A DNA stretch of 64,000 nucleotides from JBBDWK01 sp040902885 (GTDB taxonomy: Bacteria > Acidobacteriota > Terriglobia > Bryobacterales > Bryobacteraceae), in the NCBI GenBank assembly GCA_040902885.1, contig JBBDWK010000098.1, forward strand, positions 1-64,000, written 5' to 3'. Positions within the stretch are counted from its first letter, which is position 1, and each line of letters starts with the position of its first letter. Below the pieces are notes generated by a model. The model was not told the DNA's origin. It ran no database searches and saw only the letters and a program-made list of their open reading frames with translations. The translations under genes and the position numbers were made by a program. Positions 44,381 through 54,493 of this stretch are shown one piece after another.

Positions 44381-47300
44381 TCAGAACGCCAACCGCAGGG
44401 CGAACTGGATATCCCGTGGGTCTGTCGCTGAGGAGATGCGGCCGACCGTGGCGGGAACGCTGATATTGCTCGCCGGAATGCCGAAGTTAGGGTGATTGAG
44501 AATATTGAAGAACTCGGCTCGGAATTCCAGCCTGACTTTTTCCGTCAGCGCGGTGTTCTTGAAAACCGCCGCATCCCAGTTGAAAAAGCCGGGGCCAAAT
44601 AGCAGATTTCGAGCCGAGTTCCCGTAGGTAAAGGGCGCTGGCACCGCAAAGGCAGCGGGATTGAACCACTGGGCGATCGACGGGTTACTCACCTTCGGGT
44701 CGCCGACGATGTCCGCTCTGCTGCTGGGCCACCCTAAGGTGGTGCTCGTGAACGTCACCGAAAACGGTTCGCCGCTGCCGAAGCTGGAGATTCCGGCGAT
44801 CTGCCAGCCTCCGATCAATTTTCCGACAAGCCCGGAGCGAGACGCCCCGAAGCGTTTCCCAGGTCCAAACGGCAAATCGTAAATATAGTTCAGCGCCGTG
44901 AAGTGCCGCCGGATCCCGTCAAGGTTGCCCCGGTCCAGCCGCGTGTTCCGGTTATCCATCGGCGGCAGCACGTGGATCTGCTCGCCGAGCGCTCGCGTGA
45001 ACTGGTACTCGAGCTGAAATGCGATTCCCGAAGAGAAGCGCCGCGTAATGCCGAACTGCCCCTGGTGCGTGATCGCGTTCCTTCCGGACTCGTAGTAAGT
45101 AATCGGCCCGAATGGCTGATACGGGCGCCGGGGCTGGACGGCCCCAGGCGCCGGCGGCGGATCATTCAGGTTGAACAGCCGTTCCAGGTGCGTCCCCTTG
45201 TTTCCGACGTAGGAAACTCGAACAGCGGTGTTGGCGACAATCTCGTGCTCGAGGGTGAAATTCCACTGCTGATGGTACGGATTCCGGCGGTTACCCGAGA
45301 TTGCGTTCAGGCCCGGGCTGGCGGGAATGTTGCCTACACCGGGGAAGGCGCGCTCGAATGTAAGCGACGGTGTCGATCCGGCCGCCGGCTCGAACGTCTC
45401 CGCCACCAGGAACGGCGGATTCAGCGCCAGTTGGAAATTGCCTCCATAGGCGCCGATCACGTTGTAGAAGATCCCGTAACTTCCGCGCACGATGAATCGC
45501 GTGGTCCCAAACGGCCGGTAGGCGAAGCCTAAGCGCGGCGCGAAATTGTTCCGGTCCTTCTTAATGAAATTGCCGGCGTCGAGATTCACGCTCTCGCCAT
45601 CCACGACTGGGAGAATCGCACTCAGGCGCGGGTCGCCGGCGCCTTGCAACAAGACGACCTTTCCCAAGTCGGGATAGAAGTTCGCCATATCCCCGCGGCT
45701 ATTTTTGAAGAGACCTTCGTATTCGTAGCGGATTCCCAGATTTAGAGTGAGGTTCGGCAGCGCGTTCCAGTCATCCTGGACAAACCATGCATACCGGCTG
45801 TTGGCGGGCTCGGCCTCGACGTTCTTACTGACCCGCCCGGTTCCCGATGAAACTCCCAGCATGAAGTCTGCAAATGGATGACCGCTGTAGCGGCCGTCGA
45901 AGTTAAAAGTGCCTCGAATCGGCGGGGGGTTTTGGAAGTTAAACGAGGAGGCGCGCTGGAAATCGAAACCCGCCTTGATCGTGTGGGCCCGCCGCACCCA
46001 ACTGAGCGTATCGATGATTTCGTAGCTGCGCTGCCGGTCTCCGGAACCAGGCTGATCGAAGAATCCGCGGAATCCGGTGATGTTGACCGTCGGCAGTCCG
46101 CCCAGGCCGGAGACGGGCGAGATCAGGCCGGGGATGATCTTACTGGGATCAAACTCGAAATTTTGAGGCTGCCTGTAGTAGTTGACATGCATGAACCCGA
46201 AGCGAACATCATTGAGCACCGACGGCGACAGCACGCGCGTGTATGATCCTACGGCGTTCTTCGCCGCGGTTCCGAAGCCTCCCCAGTTGCCGAATTTGTC
46301 AGTGCCGCTGCCCACGCCGGAAACAAAAGGTCCGTTGTCGGCAAGATAAAACCGGCCAGTGATTCTATCGTTTGACGTCAGTTGCGCGTCGACCCGCACC
46401 GTGGCGCGGTCGTACTTTTCCCGAGTGGGAACGTTGACCGTGAAGTTGTTGCCAAGGCCTGCCGCGCCGGTGCCCGGACCATTCGGATCCGAAGTGAATT
46501 CGAGTAACTCGCGAGCCACGCCGCTGATGCGCTCATTCGGAATGCGGTTATTGGGGAACGGCGTGCCCGAGAGCGGATCCCGGATCGCGGGCAGTCCGCT
46601 GAAATCGCCGGCTTTGAGCGAGAGAGTCGGCATGGCATGCACCGTCGTTGTCGAGACCCGCCGGGACAATCCTTCATAGTTGCCAAAAAAGAACAGCTTG
46701 TTGCGAATGACCGGCCCTCCCAGTGAGCCTCCAAACTCGTTCCGGTTAAACGAAGGTTTTGGGAGGTGCGTCGCGAACACGTGCTTTGAGGACAGGGCCC
46801 GATTGCGATTGAATGCAAACAGGCTCCCATGAAACTCGTTTGTGCCGGATTTACTGACCACGACGACCTGGGACCCGCCACGACCAAACTCCGCCGACCC
46901 GCCATTGGCGATGACCTTGAATTCCGCAATTGACTCCAGCGAAGGCGCGAGCGGAAGGATTCGTTCATTGCCCACGTCGATGTTGGCGGCTCCATCCACT
47001 GTCATGTTGGCTGCGCCAAACCATGCGCCGCCCGCAACCATTGGATTGATGGTCGCCTTTTGCACGCCGGGCGCCAGAATCATGAGGCCTAGTACGCCCG
47101 TCCGTCCATTCAATGGCAGGGAAGTGACTTGCTTACCATCCACGACGTGCCCGATCGAAGAAGTCTCCGACTGCACCACGGGCAATGTGGCCTGCACTTC
47201 GACCTGAGTCGTGACGTCGCCGACATCCAGCTTGACGTCAACGCGAACAGTCTGATCCACGAACACATTCACGTTGCGTACCACGCCTGTCTTGAAGCCC

Positions 47301-47566
47301 GAAGCTGCCACGGTCACTGTGTAGACGCCGGGTTCGACGTTGGTGAGCGTATAGTCGCCCTGCGCGCTGGTCAGCGTCTCTGCCGGGATGCCCGTGTTGT
47401 CGTTAAGGAGCGTGACCTTGGCCCCTTGGACTAACGCGGCGGCCGGATCCGTCACGCGCCCCACGATGACGCCTCGAGTGGTTTGCGCCCGGACCGCGCC
47501 GCTGGGCAATACAAACGAAGTCCACACAATGAACGAGACAGAAAGGAAAAGCCTGTTCAATCGCAC
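44381..47566 (-). CDS. Oar-like TonB-dependent receptor
   Basis: A 1061-residue receptor with a signal peptide (LFLSVSFIVWTSFVLPSGAVRAQ), a carboxypeptidase-regulatory domain (GVIVGRVTDPAAALVQGAKV), plug (GHVVDGKQVTSLPLNGRTG ... MTVDGAANIDVGNERI) and barrel ending FNILNHPNFGIP ... TDPRDIQFALRLAF with terminal Phe. It is intact and is a useful reference for the damaged receptor at 37396 and for the plug-less barrel at 22120. It may import oligosaccharides or peptides; the ligand is unknown. No SusD-like partner is next to it. Confidence 0.93.
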   Translation of the reverse strand: MRLNRLFLSVSFIVWTSFVLPSGAVRAQTTRGVIVGRVTDPAAALVQGAKVTLLNDNTGIPAETLTSAQGDYTLTNVEPGVYTVTVAASGFKTGVVRNVNVFVDQTVRVDVKLDVGDVTTQVEVQATLPVVQSETSSIGHVVDGKQVTSLPLNGRTGVLGLMILAPGVQKATINPMVAGGAWFGAANMTVDGAANIDVGNERILPLAPSLESIAEFKVIANGGSAEFGRGGSQVVVVSKSGTNEFHGSLFAFNRNRALSSKHVFATHLPKPSFNRNEFGGSLGGPVIRNKLFFFGNYEGLSRRVSTTTVHAMPTLSLKAGDFSGLPAIRDPLSGTPFPNNRIPNERISGVARELLEFTSDPNGPGTGAAGLGNNFTVNVPTREKYDRATVRVDAQLTSNDRITGRFYLADNGPFVSGVGSGTDKFGNWGGFGTAAKNAVGSYTRVLSPSVLNDVRFGFMHVNYYRQPQNFEFDPSKIIPGLISPVSGLGGLPTVNITGFRGFFDQPGSGDRQRSYEIIDTLSWVRRAHTIKAGFDFQRASSFNFQNPPPIRGTFNFDGRYSGHPFADFMLGVSSGTGRVSKNVEAEPANSRYAWFVQDDWNALPNLTLNLGIRYEYEGLFKNSRGDMANFYPDLGKVVLLQGAGDPRLSAILPVVDGESVNLDAGNFIKKDRNNFAPRLGFAYRPFGTTRFIVRGSYGIFYNVIGAYGGNFQLALNPPFLVAETFEPAAGSTPSLTFERAFPGVGNIPASPGLNAISGNRRNPYHQQWNFTLEHEIVANTAVRVSYVGNKGTHLERLFNLNDPPPAPGAVQPRRPYQPFGPITYYESGRNAITHQGQFGITRRFSSGIAFQLEYQFTRALGEQIHVLPPMDNRNTRLDRGNLDGIRRHFTALNYIYDLPFGPGKRFGASRSGLVGKLIGGWQIAGISSFGSGEPFSVTFTSTTLGWPSSRADIVGDPKVSNPSIAQWFNPAAFAVPAPFTYGNSARNLLFGPGFFNWDAAVFKNTALTEKVRLEFRAEFFNILNHPNFGIPASNISVPATVGRISSATDPRDIQFALRLAF

Positions 47567-47740
47567 TGAAATGCCTCCTGGCAGTTACGGGATCACTCCC
47601 GCAGGTATGGGCGCAATACTACTACCTTTGCTACTCCCGGTCAAACGAACTGATATTAATGAACTGATGTTAGTGAGGCCGAATGACGGAGGTAATCACG
47701 TGGCGTGGGCTTCAGCCCGCGAGGCTTTTTCAACAAGTTC

Positions 47741-47965
47741 TTAGATGCGGTCGGACTCTTCAGGCTCGACGTCGGGCACCTTGTCGAGCACGGCCAAAAA
47801 CTTGTCGCGGCTGCCGCGCGCGGCCCTTTGCTTCAGGCGGTCCCACGCAACCAAGTGTTCCGAGAAGGTGGACGCGAAAACCTCATCAACGGAAACCTGC
47901 TGCGCCTCGGCAATCTTCGCCGCCTCCCTGTACAACTCCTCAGGCACGCTAATGCTAACGGTCAT
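47741..47965 (-). CDS. antitoxin-like small protein of PIN pair
   Basis: A 74-residue protein from the ATG before TVSISVPEELYREAAKIAEAQQVSVDEV. The start fits ribbon-helix-helix-type antitoxins, while the second half (EHLVAWDRLKQRAARGS) is helical and charged, as in toxin-neutralising tails. Its ATG overlaps the PIN toxin stop (ATGA), so translation is coupled; the order toxin then antitoxin is the reverse of the usual one. The upstream part of the open frame lies inside the toxin gene and is not used. Confidence 0.75.
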   Translation of the reverse strand: MTVSISVPEELYREAAKIAEAQQVSVDEVFASTFSEHLVAWDRLKQRAARGSRDKFLAVLDKVPDVEPEESDRI

Positions 47966-48381
47966 TTCCGGTCTCCTAACATCAATAGGAACTCTGAAGG
48001 AGCTTTGACTGACACTCCCAGGCGTTCCGACGCCCCGAAGTCCCTTGTATTGTGGGTAATGATCATGGCTCTGCACTGCACCGCCACTTCCAGAATACGT
48101 TCATCGTCCGGATCGCGCAAATACGGCCGCTGCCGAAGGACAAACGGAACCAGGTTCGAGGCGGCGAACAAATAGTCCAGGAGGTCGTCTACTTCTGCTT
48201 CGCCGAAATCGGGCAACATCCCTGTGCGCTTGAGGACGTCTTCGTATTCGAGGGCCAGAGCCACTGAGATGTTCAACCGCCAATCGCCCTCACCGATGGA
48301 TCGTACCAATCGATAAGATGCACCTCGCTTTGATCGAAGCGCCGCCACCAGCACGTTGGTGTCGAGAACGATCTGACGCAT
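47962..48381 (-). CDS. PIN-domain toxin
   Basis: A 139-residue protein starting MRQIVLDTNVLVAALRS. The acidic PIN site is complete: Asp7 in LDTNV, Glu in LALEYEDVL, Asp pair in RDPDDERILEVAV, and Asp in ITHNTRDFG. This is the putative toxin-antitoxin PIN family (PF13470-like), a metal-dependent ribonuclease. The gene begins 18 bases after the selB stop on the same strand, so it may share that transcript. Confidence 0.87.
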   Translation of the reverse strand: MRQIVLDTNVLVAALRSKRGASYRLVRSIGEGDWRLNISVALALEYEDVLKRTGMLPDFGEAEVDDLLDYLFAASNLVPFVLRQRPYLRDPDDERILEVAVQCRAMIITHNTRDFGASERLGVSVKAPSEFLLMLGDRK

Positions 48382-48399
48382 CTTGGCAAGTCCACGCTT

Positions 48400-50250
48400 T
48401 CACAGCACAATCCGCTCATCCCCCTCGCGGCGCGTCACCTTCTCCCGATCCAGAAACTCCAGCAGCGGAATGGCATACTTGCGCGAGATCCCCGTCCAGT
48501 CCTTGAAGGTCGCCACGTTGAACCTACCGCCCCGATGCGCGCTCAGCAGCTCGCGCAGGCTCAGGATGGCCGCCTGATGAAAGACCAGGTCTTCTGTCAC
48601 CCGCACCAGGCGCTTCTCGCGGATAAGAATCTGCAGCAGAGACCGCGCGCGCGCCGCCTCCACTCCGGACTTGGCGAGTACTTCGCTCACGCCCGGCACT
48701 TGCAAACCCGAGCTCTCGAACGCCGTTTCAATCGCCGCCCGCGCCTTTTCTTCGTCCTGCTTCAGCACCAGCCTATGCGTCGCGTGACGGATCACCTCGC
48801 CTTCCACCATCAGCTCCTTCAACCCGGAGAGAAGCGCGTCCAGCAGGAAGGGCGGCGAGCCCGGCAGCATGCGGTCGCGCAATTCGGTACGCGTCACCCC
48901 CGGCAGCAGCGGATTCTTGCGGTGGAAGTCGCGGACCTGCGCCGCCAGCCGGAGGCACGCCGCGCGCATCCAGGCCGCGTCCGCCAGCCAGCGGTCCAGC
49001 AGCACGAAGCGGTCGGAGCGCGCGATGCCGGTCAGTTCCTCTTCCAGCAGACCGGTCCGGGCGATCAGATCGCCAAAGCCCATGCCGTGCCCAGACTCCC
49101 GCACCAGAATCGCCACGCGCTCGTCCGGAGCGGTCTGGTGCAGCAGCTTGAGCCGGTCGGGCTCCGGACTTCGTCCCACAGCCGCGTCCACCATCGCGCC
49201 GCCGCCGATGGTCACCACCGGGGAGAACATGCGGACGATGAAGCGGTCCCCGGGCAGGATCAGCGTCGGCTCGCGCAGCACGATGCGCGCGAACGTGCTG
49301 TCTCCCGGTTTCAGAGCGCTCATCCCGCGCGGCAGCCGCACCTCGGCTTCAATCTCCGCCGAGCCGCTGTGGAAGTGCACCGGCGCGCGATGCTTCAGCG
49401 GCTTCGCGGACGGAAGCAGGTCGAGCTTCACGTCGATGCGATCCAACGCCCGCAGGATGCCCGGCTCGGAGAGCACCATGCCCCGGAACAGCTCGCTCGG
49501 ATCGGCGTCGGGAAGGTTCAACGCAGTGCGCTGCCCGGCCACGGCGCGCTCGGCCGCTTCGCCGTGCACCTGAACGCCGCGCACGCGATAGCGCCGCCCG
49601 CCCGGATGAGCCTCGACTTCCCGTTCCCGGCCAACGGAGCCGGAGAGCAGCGTTCCCGTGACCACCGTGCCGAAGCCTTTCATCGAGAAGGCGCGGTCCA
49701 CCGGCAGCCGGAAGTGCCGCGCCACGCTCTTACCGGAGACTTCCGCCGCCGCGCGCTCGAGCTCCTTCCGGAGCGTGTCCAGCCCTTCGCCGGTCCTGGC
49801 GCTGACCGCAACAACCGCAGCGCCTTCCAGGAACGAGCCGGTAACAAACTCCTCCGTTTCCAGCCGCACCAGGTCCAGGATGTCGCGGTCCACGAGGTCG
49901 GCCTTGGTCAGTGCCACAATGCCTCGCGGAATCCCCAGCAGACGGCAGATATCGAAGTGCTCGCGCGTCTGCGGCTTGATCGACTCGTCGGCGGCGATCG
50001 CGAAAAGCACCAGGTCGATGCCGCCTGCCCCGGCGAGCATGTTCTTCACGAAACGCTCATGGCCCGGCACGTCCACGAAGCCCAGCCGCAGCTCCGGGGT
50101 CAGCTCGAGATGCGCGAAGCCGAGGTCGATGGTAATGCCCCGGCGTTTCTCTTCCTCGAGCCGATCCGCGTCGATGCCGGTCAGCGCTTTCACCAATGCG
50201 GTCTTCCCGTGGTCGATATGCCCGGCCGTTCCGACGATAATGTTCTTCAT
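48400..50250 (-). CDS. selB: selenocysteine-specific elongation factor SelB
   Basis: A 616-residue GTPase. I start at the ATG before [20 protein letters not shown]; the extra 24 residues upstream do not fit. GTPase motifs: GHIDHGKT (P-loop), RGITID, DVPGHE, and TKAD. Domains II and III occupy about 170-340, and the C-terminal half is the SelB chain of winged helices (from about 380; for example [17 protein letters not shown] ... [19 protein letters not shown]) that bind the SECIS hairpin. It brings Sec-tRNA to UGA codons. The selenoprotein selD lies about 6 kb downstream on the other strand. No selA or selC was seen here. Confidence 0.96.
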   Translation of the reverse strand: MKNIIVGTAGHIDHGKTALVKALTGIDADRLEEEKRRGITIDLGFAHLELTPELRLGFVDVPGHERFVKNMLAGAGGIDLVLFAIAADESIKPQTREHFDICRLLGIPRGIVALTKADLVDRDILDLVRLETEEFVTGSFLEGAAVVAVSARTGEGLDTLRKELERAAAEVSGKSVARHFRLPVDRAFSMKGFGTVVTGTLLSGSVGREREVEAHPGGRRYRVRGVQVHGEAAERAVAGQRTALNLPDADPSELFRGMVLSEPGILRALDRIDVKLDLLPSAKPLKHRAPVHFHSGSAEIEAEVRLPRGMSALKPGDSTFARIVLREPTLILPGDRFIVRMFSPVVTIGGGAMVDAAVGRSPEPDRLKLLHQTAPDERVAILVRESGHGMGFGDLIARTGLLEEELTGIARSDRFVLLDRWLADAAWMRAACLRLAAQVRDFHRKNPLLPGVTRTELRDRMLPGSPPFLLDALLSGLKELMVEGEVIRHATHRLVLKQDEEKARAAIETAFESSGLQVPGVSEVLAKSGVEAARARSLLQILIREKRLVRVTEDLVFHQAAILSLRELLSAHRGGRFNVATFKDWTGISRKYAIPLLEFLDREKVTRREGDERIVL

Positions 50251-51196
50251 GAGGGTTCTCGCAAATGCCCTGATCTTCATGCTACTACCGGGCAGCCTCG
50301 CCTCCGCCCAGGAAGCGGACACGCCCGTGTTCCGCGCCGGCAGCTCGCTGGTGCGGGTGGACGTGCAGGTGATTGGCCGCGGGGGGCGCGTGCTCGGCGA
50401 CCTGCAAGCCGAAGACTTCGCGATTTACGACGAGGGGCAGGCCCGCGAGATCGCGCACTTCGGCCGCGAATCCGAGCCGCTCGATCTGCTGCTGCTTCTC
50501 GATGTGAGCGGCAGCATGCGGCGCTCCATCGAGCGGATGGCGGAAACCGCGAGGCTGGCCCTGCGGCAACTGCATCCGGACGACCGCGTGGGTGTGATGC
50601 TCTTTGCGCGGCAGATCGAGGTGTGGGAAGAGTTCACGAAGGACTTCGCTCTGGTTTCGGACGGGATGAAGGACGCCGTCAAGGAGCGCGGCCTCGGCAC
50701 GGGCACGGCCATCAACGAAGGCTTGCTCGCCGCCGCCCGCCACATGGGCGCGCAGCCGGTACGCGGACGCAGAGCCATCCTGATCGTAACCGACAACATG
50801 GGCCTCAACTACCGCGTCTCGGACGAACAGGTGCTCCGCGCGCTTTACGCCGCCGACAGCGTGCTCAACGCCATCCTCATCGGCAAGCAAAAGCATCCCG
50901 ATCCGGCGCCACGCGGCGCAGTGCTGAATCCCGACTTCACGCCGCCCGACGTGTTCAAGCTAGCCGAGGAGTCCGGCGGTGAAGCGCTCGAAGCGGGCAA
51001 AATCGGCGAGACCTTCGCGCAGATGATCGAACGCATCCGCGCGCGTTACAGCTTGCACTATGCGCCTCCGGAGGACTTGGGAGAAAGCAGCTTCCGGCGC
51101 ATCCGGGTCGAACTGACTCCGCAAGCCCGCCGGCGCCACTCGTCCGCGCGCATCCGCGCCCGCGCGGGCTACTATCCCGGCCGGATGCTACGCTAA
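50249..51196 (+). CDS. exported VWFA-domain protein
   Basis: A 315-residue protein. The ATG at 50249 overlaps the selB ATG on the other strand by two bases; [11 protein letters not shown] at 50279 is an alternative start. The signal peptide is [19 protein letters not shown]. The VWFA domain carries an intact MIDAS: DVSGSM (about residues 85-90), TGTAINEGL, and VTDN in place of the fourth-strand Asp. The N-terminal beta part ([18 protein letters not shown]) is shared by acidobacterial VWFA proteins. It is followed after five bases by the carboxylase gene, so its promoter may also serve that operon. Confidence 0.87.
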   Translation: MRVLANALIFMLLPGSLASAQEADTPVFRAGSSLVRVDVQVIGRGGRVLGDLQAEDFAIYDEGQAREIAHFGRESEPLDLLLLLDVSGSMRRSIERMAETARLALRQLHPDDRVGVMLFARQIEVWEEFTKDFALVSDGMKDAVKERGLGTGTAINEGLLAAARHMGAQPVRGRRAILIVTDNMGLNYRVSDEQVLRALYAADSVLNAILIGKQKHPDPAPRGAVLNPDFTPPDVFKLAEESGGEALEAGKIGETFAQMIERIRARYSLHYAPPEDLGESSFRRIRVELTPQARRRHSSARIRARAGYYPGRMLR

Positions 51197-51201
51197 TCGA
51201 A

Positions 51202-52743
51202 ATGAGTCGAATCGAGGAGCTGCGCCGGCGCCGCAAAGCCGCCGAGGAGGGTGGCGGCGCGGAACGGCGCGAGCGCCAGCACCAGGAAGGCAAGCTTTCC
51301 GCGCGCGAGCGCATCGACCTGCTGCTCGACGAAGGCTCCTTCGAGGAGCTGGACAAGCTGGTCACCCACCGCTGCCGCGACTTCGGGATGGAGAACCAGG
51401 CCATCCCGGGCGACGGCTTCGTCACCGGATACGGGCGCATCGACGGCCGGCTGGTCTATGTCTTTGCGCAGGACTTCACCGTATTCGGCGGCTCGCTTTC
51501 CGAGGCTAACGCACAGAAGATTTGCAAGGTGATGGATCTGGCTCTGAAGAACGGGGCGCCCGTCATCGGACTGAACGATTCGGGCGGCGCGCGCATTCAG
51601 GAAGGCGTGCTTTCGCTCGGCGGCTATGCCGACATCTTCCTGCGCAACACGCTCGCCAGCGGCGTAATTCCCCAGATCTCCGCCATCATGGGGCCTTGCG
51701 CCGGCGGCGCGGTCTACTCGCCCGCCATCACGGATTTCGTCTTCATGGTGGAGCGCACCAGCTACATGTTCGTCACCGGACCGGAGGTCATCAAGACCGT
51801 CACGCACGAGGACGTCACCAAAGAGCAGTTGGGCGGCTCGATGACTCACAACAGCGTGAGCGGCGTGGGCCACTTCGTCGCACCGGACGATGCCGAGTGC
51901 CTGCGCACGATCCGCGCCTTGATGGCTTACCTGCCGGGAAACAATCGCGACGATCCGCCGCGGCGGCCGACCCTCGACCCCATCGACCGCATGGATGCCG
52001 AGCTGGACACGCTCGTGCCGCGGGAATCGAATCTGCCGTACGACATCAAGGACATCGTTCACCGCGTGGTGGACGATGGCGAATTTCTCGAAGTCCATGA
52101 GCACTTCGCGAAGAACATCGTGGTGGGTTTCGCGCACATGGACGGGCGGCCGGTGGGGATCGTCGCCAACCAGCCGGCGCATCTGGCGGGCTGCCTCGAT
52201 ATTGCCAGCTCGGTGAAAGGTGCGCGCTTCGTCCGCTTCTGCGACGCTTTCAATATTCCGATCCTCACCTTTGAGGACGTGCCGGGCTTCCTTCCCGGCA
52301 CCGAACAGGAGTTCGGCGGCATCATTCGCCACGGAGCAAAGCTGCTCTACGCGTATGCCGAAGCCACGGTGCCGAAGATCACTGTAATCGTACGCAAGGC
52401 GTATGGCGGGGCTTACTGCGTGATGGGATCGAAGCACCTGCGTACGGACGTCAACTTCGCCTACCCCACGGCCGAGATCGCCGTGATGGGACCCGAGGGC
52501 GCGGTCAACATCGTCTACCGCCGCGAGCTTTCGGCGTCCGAAGATGGCGCGGCAATCCGGGAGCGGAAGGTGGCCGAGTTTCGCGAGCGCTTCGCCAACC
52601 CGTTCATCGCCGCCGAGCGCGGATTCGTCGACGACGTGATCGAGCCGCGCGAGACCAGGCCGCGCGTGATCCGCGCGCTGCGCATGCTGGAAAACAAGGT
52701 GGATACCATGCCGCGCAAGAAGCATGGAAACATACCGCTATGA
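51202..52743 (+). CDS. acyl-CoA carboxylase carboxyltransferase beta subunit
   Basis: A 513-residue enzyme of the propionyl-/methylmalonyl-type carboxyltransferase family. Family blocks: [34 protein letters not shown], the oxyanion-hole loop [29 protein letters not shown], and in the second half [17 protein letters not shown] and [15 protein letters not shown]. It transfers carboxyl from biotin to an acyl-CoA such as propionyl-CoA. The biotin-bearing subunit is not in this window. It overlaps the next gene's ATG by four bases. Confidence 0.93.
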   Translation: MSRIEELRRRRKAAEEGGGAERRERQHQEGKLSARERIDLLLDEGSFEELDKLVTHRCRDFGMENQAIPGDGFVTGYGRIDGRLVYVFAQDFTVFGGSLSEANAQKICKVMDLALKNGAPVIGLNDSGGARIQEGVLSLGGYADIFLRNTLASGVIPQISAIMGPCAGGAVYSPAITDFVFMVERTSYMFVTGPEVIKTVTHEDVTKEQLGGSMTHNSVSGVGHFVAPDDAECLRTIRALMAYLPGNNRDDPPRRPTLDPIDRMDAELDTLVPRESNLPYDIKDIVHRVVDDGEFLEVHEHFAKNIVVGFAHMDGRPVGIVANQPAHLAGCLDIASSVKGARFVRFCDAFNIPILTFEDVPGFLPGTEQEFGGIIRHGAKLLYAYAEATVPKITVIVRKAYGGAYCVMGSKHLRTDVNFAYPTAEIAVMGPEGAVNIVYRRELSASEDGAAIRERKVAEFRERFANPFIAAERGFVDDVIEPRETRPRVIRALRMLENKVDTMPRKKHGNIPL

Positions 52744-53630
52744 GAAGCGCTCTGGCTTTCGCGGCTCTGTTGAACGCGGGCCTCCTGCAGGCCGCCGACC
52801 ACACTGTCGCCAGCCTGCTCGAAGGCAAACTGGTGGCCGCCCTGCAGCGTTTCGATGAGAAGTTCGCCGGCGCTCTGGGCGTGGCGGCCATCGATCTGGA
52901 GACCGGCCGCGCCTTCTCCGTCAATGGCGATGTCGTCTTTCCGCAAGCCAGCTCCATCAAGATCCCCATCCTGATCCGCATGTTTCAAGCCGAGCGCGCC
53001 GGCGAGTTCCGGTTTTCCGACACGGTCACGCTCACGGAGAAGGACATCGCGGGAGGCAGCGGTCACCTGCGGAATGCGATCCTCAAAGGCCCCGTCGCGC
53101 TCAGCATTCTGGAGCTGGTCACGGCCATGATGGAAACCAGCGACAACACGGCCACCAACAAGTGCATCGAGATGGTGCGCATGGAGCGCGTGAACCGCAC
53201 GCTGGACGAGCTGGGTTTCGTTTCCACGCGTCTGCGGCGCCGCATGATGGATGCCGAGGCCGTGGCGCGCAGCGAGGAGAATATCTCCACGCCCCTGGAG
53301 ATGGCCCGGCTGGTGGAGCGGCTGTATAGGGGCCGCATCATAGACGAGCGCGCATCCGCCGGCATGATCGAGATCATGAAGAAGGTGAAGGGCGGCATGA
53401 GCGCGGGAGTGCCCAAAGGGACCGCGACCGCTTCGAAGACCGGCGGAGTTCCCGGCGTGAGCTGCGAAACCGGCATCGTCTACCTGACGCGACGCCCGTT
53501 CGTATTGAGCGTGATGTCCACCTATATCGGAGAAGGGCAGAGTCCCGTGGAAGCTGTCACCCGGATCGTTTACGCCCATTTTGAGAAGCTCGCCAGGGCC
53601 AACCGTTACGGGCACCGGATTTCGCAGTAG
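52740..53630 (+). CDS. exported class A beta-lactamase-like serine hydrolase
   Basis: A 296-residue protein with a signal peptide ([17 protein letters not shown]). The penicillin-recognising triad is present: Ser71-x-x-Lys74 in [11 protein letters not shown] 134-136 in TSDNTAT, and KTG 233-235 in SKTGG. The canonical ExxLN of class A beta-lactamases (omega loop with Glu166) is not seen; the corresponding stretch is [16 protein letters not shown]. It may therefore be a peptidase or esterase of the same fold, not a proven lactamase. It overlaps the carboxylase gene by four bases. Confidence 0.82.
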   Translation: MRSALAFAALLNAGLLQAADHTVASLLEGKLVAALQRFDEKFAGALGVAAIDLETGRAFSVNGDVVFPQASSIKIPILIRMFQAERAGEFRFSDTVTLTEKDIAGGSGHLRNAILKGPVALSILELVTAMMETSDNTATNKCIEMVRMERVNRTLDELGFVSTRLRRRMMDAEAVARSEENISTPLEMARLVERLYRGRIIDERASAGMIEIMKKVKGGMSAGVPKGTATASKTGGVPGVSCETGIVYLTRRPFVLSVMSTYIGEGQSPVEAVTRIVYAHFEKLARANRYGHRISQ

Positions 53631-53654
53631 TTTCCAGAATGAGAGAATCTTGAC

Positions 53655-54488
53655 ATGCTGATCATCGACACTCACGCCCACATCTACTCGCCGGATGAGA
53701 AGAAGTATCCGCCCATCGAGAAGCCGCTGCGGCCGCCAGGTGGAAAGGGTTCGGTGGAGGACCTGCGCAAGGAGAGCCAGGCTAACGGCGTGCGGGCGGT
53801 ATGCGCCATCCAGACCAGCACCTTCTACCGCTGGGACAACCGCTACATCCGCGACTCGAGCCGCGCCAACCCGGACTGGATCGCCGGGGTGTGCACGCTC
53901 GATCCCGACGATCCGCACAGCCCCGGCCTGCTCCAGCGGCACGCACGCGAGGACGGGCTGCGCGGCATGCGCAGCATTCCGGGGCGCAGCCGAAGGCTCG
54001 ACGATCCGGGGGTGCGCGCGTTGTGGAAGACCGCGCTCGACGAGGGCATTGTCATCAACGTGCTGACCAATCGGGACAAGACGGAGGAGCTGAGTACGCT
54101 GCTGTCCGCCTTTCCGGCGCTGCGCGTGGTGCTGGACCACTGCCTGAATCTCAAAGCAGGCTCGAGCGAAGAGGCTATTCTCGCGGATGTCGTGCGGCTC
54201 GCGCGGCACAAGAATCTTCACGCCAAGCTGACTTTTATTCCCACGGGCAGCGCCGGAGGCTACCCGTGCCAGGACATGCACGCTTCATGCATGAAGGTGA
54301 TCGAAGCCTACGGCCCGGAGCGCTGCATTTGGGGCAGCGATTTTCCGTGCGAGCTCTGGACGCCCAAGGTGAGCTATGCGGAGCACCTGCGTATCTTCAC
54401 GAAGGATCTGGCACTGAAGGACGAGGCCCGCGCCGCCATTCTTGGCGAAACCGCCCGCAAGCTTTGGTTTCCGAAGCTGAAGACATAG
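53655..54488 (+). CDS. TIM-barrel amidohydrolase (amidohydro-rel family)
   Basis: A 277-residue cytoplasmic enzyme with the family start IIDTHAHIYSPD (His-x-His metal site), a strand with RVVLDHCLNL, and the closing Asp in WGSDFPCELW. This is the PF04909-type group, containing 2-pyrone-4,6-dicarboxylate lactonase and other lactone hydrolases and decarboxylases; the reaction here cannot be told. It is 24 bases after the serine hydrolase and convergent with the thioredoxin-fold gene. Confidence 0.87.
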   Translation: MLIIDTHAHIYSPDEKKYPPIEKPLRPPGGKGSVEDLRKESQANGVRAVCAIQTSTFYRWDNRYIRDSSRANPDWIAGVCTLDPDDPHSPGLLQRHAREDGLRGMRSIPGRSRRLDDPGVRALWKTALDEGIVINVLTNRDKTEELSTLLSAFPALRVVLDHCLNLKAGSSEEAILADVVRLARHKNLHAKLTFIPTGSAGGYPCQDMHASCMKVIEAYGPERCIWGSDFPCELWTPKVSYAEHLRIFTKDLALKDEARAAILGETARKLWFPKLKT

Positions 54489-54493
54489 GCAGG

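Noticed and set aside
48535..50982. 815-residue plus-strand frame
   Set aside because: It lies antisense to selB and its protein (Arg/Gln/His-rich, no family words) is the usual mirror of a high-GC gene.
51193..52725. 510-residue minus-strand frame
   Set aside because: Antisense to the carboxyltransferase gene, whose family match is unambiguous.
52515..54281. 588-residue minus-strand frame
   Set aside because: It spans three plus-strand genes with clear catalytic motifs and is low in family-like sequence.
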